DNA from: Roseiflexus sp.
GTDB taxonomy: Bacteria > Chloroflexota > Chloroflexia > Chloroflexales > Roseiflexaceae
Reading direction: 5' to 3'
Length of the DNA: 35,488 nt
Assembly: GCA_025062325.1 (NCBI GenBank)
Contig: JANXAL010000062.1
Coordinates: forward strand, 1-35,488
Shown: one piece after another, positions 32,270 to 35,488 of the stretch
How the letters are laid out: the number at the start of each line of letters is the position of its first letter
Position numbering within the stretch: position 1 is the first letter of the stretch
Position numbers and translations under genes: made by a program
Notes under the pieces: generated by a model
Database searches by the model: none
What the model saw: only the letters and a program-made list of their open reading frames with translations
What the model was told of the DNA's origin: nothing

Positions 32270-33736
32270 ATGAAACAGCGATCCGCCTCTCCGAAGCAAC
32301 TCAGGCGGCCAGTCAACGGCCAGCCAGACGATAATGCTCATTTGAAGGCTGAATTGACCGCAGCGTATGCGCGTATTGCCGAACTCGAGGCGCAGATGGC
32401 TGCGTCTGTTCAGCGCATGAACCTGGCCCATGAGCGGTTGAACACTATTCTGACGATCAGCGCGGCTTTTCTCATTACTCATGAAATAGATACCATCCTG
32501 CAACTGGTCGTGCGTGAGGCTGTGCGACTGTTCCCCGGCACGAGCAGTGCATTATTGTTTCTGGCGGATCAGGCAGGGATGCGCCTGCGGTTGGCAGCAA
32601 GCAGCAGCGGGCAGACGAGCGGCCTCTCCCTGCGCGCCGGGCAGGGTCTGGCGGGGCGTGCGTTCCTTGCCCCGCGCGCAATGCTAGTTGCCGGTCCGGA
32701 ACTTGAGGCGCCGCTGAGTGAATTGAGTGAAGCACAGCTTGCCCAGAAGAAGAAAGTCCTGGGATTCTGGCCCCCCAGCAGCGCTCTGCTGGCGCCGTTG
32801 CGCATCGAGGATACCCGACTCGGCGCTCTGGCGCTGTATGGCAATCAGAATCCGCATCTGATCCATCCGCGCGAAATCCCCTTCGTTCAGGCGCTGGCGG
32901 ATCTGACGGCTCTTGCAATCGCAGAGCATCGCCAGCGCGCACGCGTAGCAGCATTGCAGCAGGACCTTGATCAGACACAGTCGCTGCATGCCGAGGCGCA
33001 GGCGCGGCTCAATGCAGCGCAGGCGCAACTGTTGCAGAGCGCAAAGCTGGCTGCCGTCGGTGAGTTAGCGGCATCGGTAGCGCATGAGATCAATAATCCG
33101 CTCTATGCGGCGCGCAATAGTCTCTATCTGGTGGAACAGGACATTCCGCCCGATACGCCGCAGCGTCATTTCCTGACGATTGCGCAGAACGAACTTGGGC
33201 GCATTGCCCGCATTATCACGCGCATGCGCGATTTCTATCGCCCGGCGCGCGATGAGCTGGAGCCGACAGAGATCAACGACCTGCTGGCAGAAACAATCGA
33301 ATTAGTGCAGACCCATCTGCGACATGGGCAGGTGACGGTGACTGTCAACTTCTGTCCCCATCTGCCCCGTCTGATCGCGCATCCCGATCAGCTGCGTCAG
33401 GTCTTCCTCAACCTGATGCTCAACGCATGCGATGCCATGCCAAATGGCGGAGAGCTGCATATTGCGACGGAACTTTCCCGCAACGATGAGGCGGGCACGC
33501 AGTATGTCGTCATCTCGGTCCGCGACACTGGCGTAGGGATTAGCCCAGAGCACATGCCACACCTCTTCGAGCCGTTCTATACTACAAAGCCGCAGGGTAC
33601 CGGGCTGGGATTGGCGATCAGCGCCCATATTGTGACGCAACACGGCGGACATATTCAAGTCGAAAGCACACCAGGCGTCGGGAGTACGTTCACCGTCTTG
33701 CTTCCTGTGGATCGCGCCGAGGAGGAGGATAGTTAA
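32270..33736 (+). CDS. GAF-domain sensor histidine kinase
   Basis: The 488-residue soluble kinase has an N-terminal coiled coil (about 22-60), a GAF domain (about 65-220), a second coiled coil (222-260), a HisKA domain with H272 (VAHEINNPLYAAR) and a HATPase with N-box LMLNACDAM, G1 VRDTGVGI and G2 GTGLGLAIS. There is no membrane segment, so it senses a cytoplasmic signal, probably a small ligand or redox state bound by GAF. ATG 32270 has only a weak AGG upstream. A receiver-only protein follows at 34184 and is the likely partner. Confidence 0.95.
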   Translation: MKQRSASPKQLRRPVNGQPDDNAHLKAELTAAYARIAELEAQMAASVQRMNLAHERLNTILTISAAFLITHEIDTILQLVVREAVRLFPGTSSALLFLADQAGMRLRLAASSSGQTSGLSLRAGQGLAGRAFLAPRAMLVAGPELEAPLSELSEAQLAQKKKVLGFWPPSSALLAPLRIEDTRLGALALYGNQNPHLIHPREIPFVQALADLTALAIAEHRQRARVAALQQDLDQTQSLHAEAQARLNAAQAQLLQSAKLAAVGELAASVAHEINNPLYAARNSLYLVEQDIPPDTPQRHFLTIAQNELGRIARIITRMRDFYRPARDELEPTEINDLLAETIELVQTHLRHGQVTVTVNFCPHLPRLIAHPDQLRQVFLNLMLNACDAMPNGGELHIATELSRNDEAGTQYVVISVRDTGVGISPEHMPHLFEPFYTTKPQGTGLGLAISAHIVTQHGGHIQVESTPGVGSTFTVLLPVDRAEEEDS

Positions 33737-34183
33737 GGAAGTGAGAGCCAGGACCTGAGAACCGAGCTGCATTGCAGGGATGTCGTCACTGCGGTAAGAT
33801 TCCCCTCAGACGCTTGGGACCGGGCGACGTTCGCACAGGCCTGTGGTTACGTGTATGCTGCTGCCGTTCACCTATGCACGCTTGCAGCCCGCAACCGTCC
33901 CACTCGCCCCCTTCAACCGCTAGCCCTCTCATCCTTTGCCTCTCGCCTCGATTGCCTCTTCTTAACCAAGAATGGTAAAACTGTAACTGGCGTCACAAAG
34001 AATCTCTGGTATCGTACCGTTTCGATGTTGCGTGATTACAACGCGGAGTTGTCGCCTCACTTTCCTGGACTCAGCCGCTTTTTGTTATAGTGGCAACGGA
34101 GTAGCCGACTCTGACGCGCGGATTGAGCGTTGCAGGCGGATCTCCCCTCTGACCGTCAGTCGAGATGTACCTGGAAAGATATC
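33737..34183. other. Gap between histidine kinase and response regulator
   Basis: No gene is supported. About 33905-33960 contains a degenerate, reverse-oriented copy of the gaggcgagaggc element (read here as tttgcctctcgcctcg). A promoter for the regulator may lie near 34080-34092 (tttgttatagtgg), with a weak TATAGT. Confidence 0.4.
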
Positions 34184-34594
34184 GTGTCGAACTTGCACCA
34201 CATTCTGGTTGTCGACAACGATCCAGTCGCTGCGATGGTGACGCAGCAGGGACTGCAACGGTTGCTTGGCAAAGATGTTGAAGTCGTGCTAGCGCCATCG
34301 CCGGGGGCAGCCTGGCTGCGCTGCATGCGCGACTCCGTCGATCTGCTGATTGTTGATCCGAGTCCTCCTAGTCGTGCGGCGGCAGCGTTGATTAAGGCGC
34401 TGCACGATGAACGCCCCCATATCCCCGTCGTAGTGCTGACAGCATACGATACGCCGCGTCTCCGCGCGCAGATGAAGCGTTTGGGCGTGCGTCACTACCT
34501 CGCCAAGCCGGTAGGGTTGGCAGAGCTGAAGAACACGGTCAGCGGCGTGCTCGCGTCGCTCAATAGTTCTCAGGCGTCTTCAGCAGTGAATTGA
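34184..34594 (+). CDS. Receiver-only response regulator
   Basis: The start is GTG 34184, with GGAAAG before it. The 136-residue protein is a single CheY-like receiver domain: acidic pair D11 and D13 (VVDNDP), phospho-acceptor D58 (LLIVDPSPPS), conserved T86 (VVVLTAYD) and K108 (YLAKPV). No output domain is present, so it must signal through protein contacts or a phosphorelay. The nearest kinase gene is upstream on the same strand, 447 bp away. Confidence 0.9.
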   Translation: MSNLHHILVVDNDPVAAMVTQQGLQRLLGKDVEVVLAPSPGAAWLRCMRDSVDLLIVDPSPPSRAAAALIKALHDERPHIPVVVLTAYDTPRLRAQMKRLGVRHYLAKPVGLAELKNTVSGVLASLNSSQASSAVN

Positions 34595-34802
34595 AAGTGC
34601 GGGAAGCCGTTGCGCAGGCGGTGGGCAGAGCAAGCAAAGACGACCACATTGGAACGGCGCCTTCAGTAAATCATGCCAAAGAACATAGCATGGCGATCCG
34701 CGCTCGTTTGTCTCCTCTGCAGTTACCGTTTCAACATCAGTGATAGCTGAGCAGCAAGCTGCACGTACCGCGAGCGCCAACCGCTTGACACCACACCCAC
34801 TC

Positions 34803-35378
34803 TCACCCGTGAAACATGGTCTTGCCGCTTCGGTCTTTCGGGTCGGGCGGCAGACCCAGATACCGCTGGCGCAGGTCGTCCCACAGCGCCAGACGCGACC
34901 AGTCAGGTTTCTTGAGGAAGCGCATATCGTCGGAAAGGAAGGGGTTCGGCAGAAAAATGTAAATCTGGTTTTCGTCTTTGCCGTTGAACATGCGGAACCC
35001 CCAGCTGCCGACTGTGCCATCAGGGTTGAGCCGACGGTAGAACTCAGCGCGCGCTGTGCGACGATGACGGGCTAACTCAGGATCGACGGGCCGGTTTTTG
35101 CTGCCCCTGTGTTCGCCGATGCAAATGTGGAAATGCCACGTGCCGAAATCGACCGTCAGGTAGCCGTCGAGCATGCTAATTTTCTTCGGCGGTTCGGTTA
35201 CCCTGATCTCGAACACCGACCCCTGAATGAGCGGTCCAAAATGAATCTTGTCCCAGTGATCGCGGAAGAACTCGGTCATCAGTGCGACGAGGGTCTCTTC
35301 TTTCGGTTCGAGGGGGAAGATTTCGAGCGTGCCGTTGCCGGGTTCTTCGACGATCCGCGGTTCGAGCGTGGTAGTCAT
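34803..35378 (-). CDS. Conserved protein of unknown function (DUF7676-like)
   Basis: The start ATG 35378 has GGAGGA six bases upstream. The 191-residue product is soluble, with no signal or membrane segment. It has a beta-rich core (VFEIRVTEPPKKISMLDGYL, then VDFGTWHFHICIGEHRG) and a C-terminal part with MRFLKKPDWSRLALWDDLR. His/Cys residues in WHFHICIG could bind a metal, but no catalytic role is known to me. The family name is from memory and uncertain. Confidence 0.75.
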   Translation of the reverse strand: MTTTLEPRIVEEPGNGTLEIFPLEPKEETLVALMTEFFRDHWDKIHFGPLIQGSVFEIRVTEPPKKISMLDGYLTVDFGTWHFHICIGEHRGSKNRPVDPELARHRRTARAEFYRRLNPDGTVGSWGFRMFNGKDENQIYIFLPNPFLSDDMRFLKKPDWSRLALWDDLRQRYLGLPPDPKDRSGKTMFHG

Positions 35379-35415
35379 AACAAGTCCTCCTCATAAGCAT
35401 AGCGTGTGATAGAAC

Positions 35416-35455
35416 ACGGATCCGCACGGATTGGAACGGATTGCGACGGATTGCG
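35416..35455. repeat. Four tandem 10-bp units, ACGGATTGNN
   Basis: Units acggatccgc, acggattgga, acggattgcg and acggattgcg follow one another exactly, in the non-coding end of the window. Confidence 0.8.
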
Positions 35456-35488
35456 CTGTGTCCTCGGTTGCGCTGGCGGACCGCAACT

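Noticed and set aside
33772-33978. 68-codon frame between histidine kinase and regulator
   Set aside because: Cys/Ser/Pro-rich composition, no start signal, and it overlaps a dispersed repeat fragment.

Overview
The window reads as chromosomal DNA of a filamentous Chloroflexota bacterium, most likely Roseiflexus or a close relative. The reasons are a GC-rich codon style, the cyanobacterial/actinobacterial-like (group 2a) NiFe-hydrogenase locus, the MoxR/DUF58/VWA gene set, and intergenic regions full of short dispersed hairpin repeats. This is recognition from memory of the proteins, not a database result. No phage, transposase, CRISPR array or plasmid gene was seen.

Layout. 1-2500 holds a multi-pass membrane protein gene whose first transmembrane helix is interrupted by an in-frame TGA. 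2508-17164 is a minus-strand hydrogenase locus read right to left: hypA, TPR protein B, a repeat array, a duplicated DUF1641-like protein, hypB, hydrogenase small and large subunits, maturation protease, two small unknown proteins, TPR protein A, another unknown protein, a NifU-Rieske fusion, an NHL propeller protein, a second repeat array, then hypC-hypD-hypE. hypF is not in the window. The hydrogenase has no Tat signal and no cytochrome b partner. Its small subunit lacks two of the usual iron-sulfur ligands. It therefore looks like a cytoplasmic, Huc/Hup-type H2-uptake enzyme that passes electrons through the NifU-Rieske protein and/or the DUF1641-like protein to the quinone pool.

17434-19206 carries a WalJ/YycJ-like metallo-hydrolase and ribose-phosphate pyrophosphokinase on the minus strand. 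19550-20899 is an FAD-dependent oxidoreductase on the plus strand. It is followed by a minus-strand tRNA-Lys(CTT) with a clear promoter and terminator. 21300-27921 is a plus-strand set: zinc-ribbon protein, glutamine-rich membrane protein, small membrane protein, MoxR ATPase, DUF58 protein and BatA-like VWA protein. It ends in the decayed remains of a second large VWA gene (27923 to about 28740).

28872-29030 on the minus strand looks like an undescribed structured RNA. It has an extended -10 promoter, a perfect 17-bp palindrome over the -35 region, a three-way junction, a further hairpin and an intrinsic terminator. The rest holds a flavodoxin-like gene, an aminoglycoside-phosphotransferase-fold kinase, a two-CBS protein, a small cysteine-containing protein, a GAF histidine kinase with a receiver-only response regulator 447 bp downstream, and a conserved protein of unknown function. 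The best candidates for new biology are the accessory proteins of the hydrogenase locus and the structured RNA.
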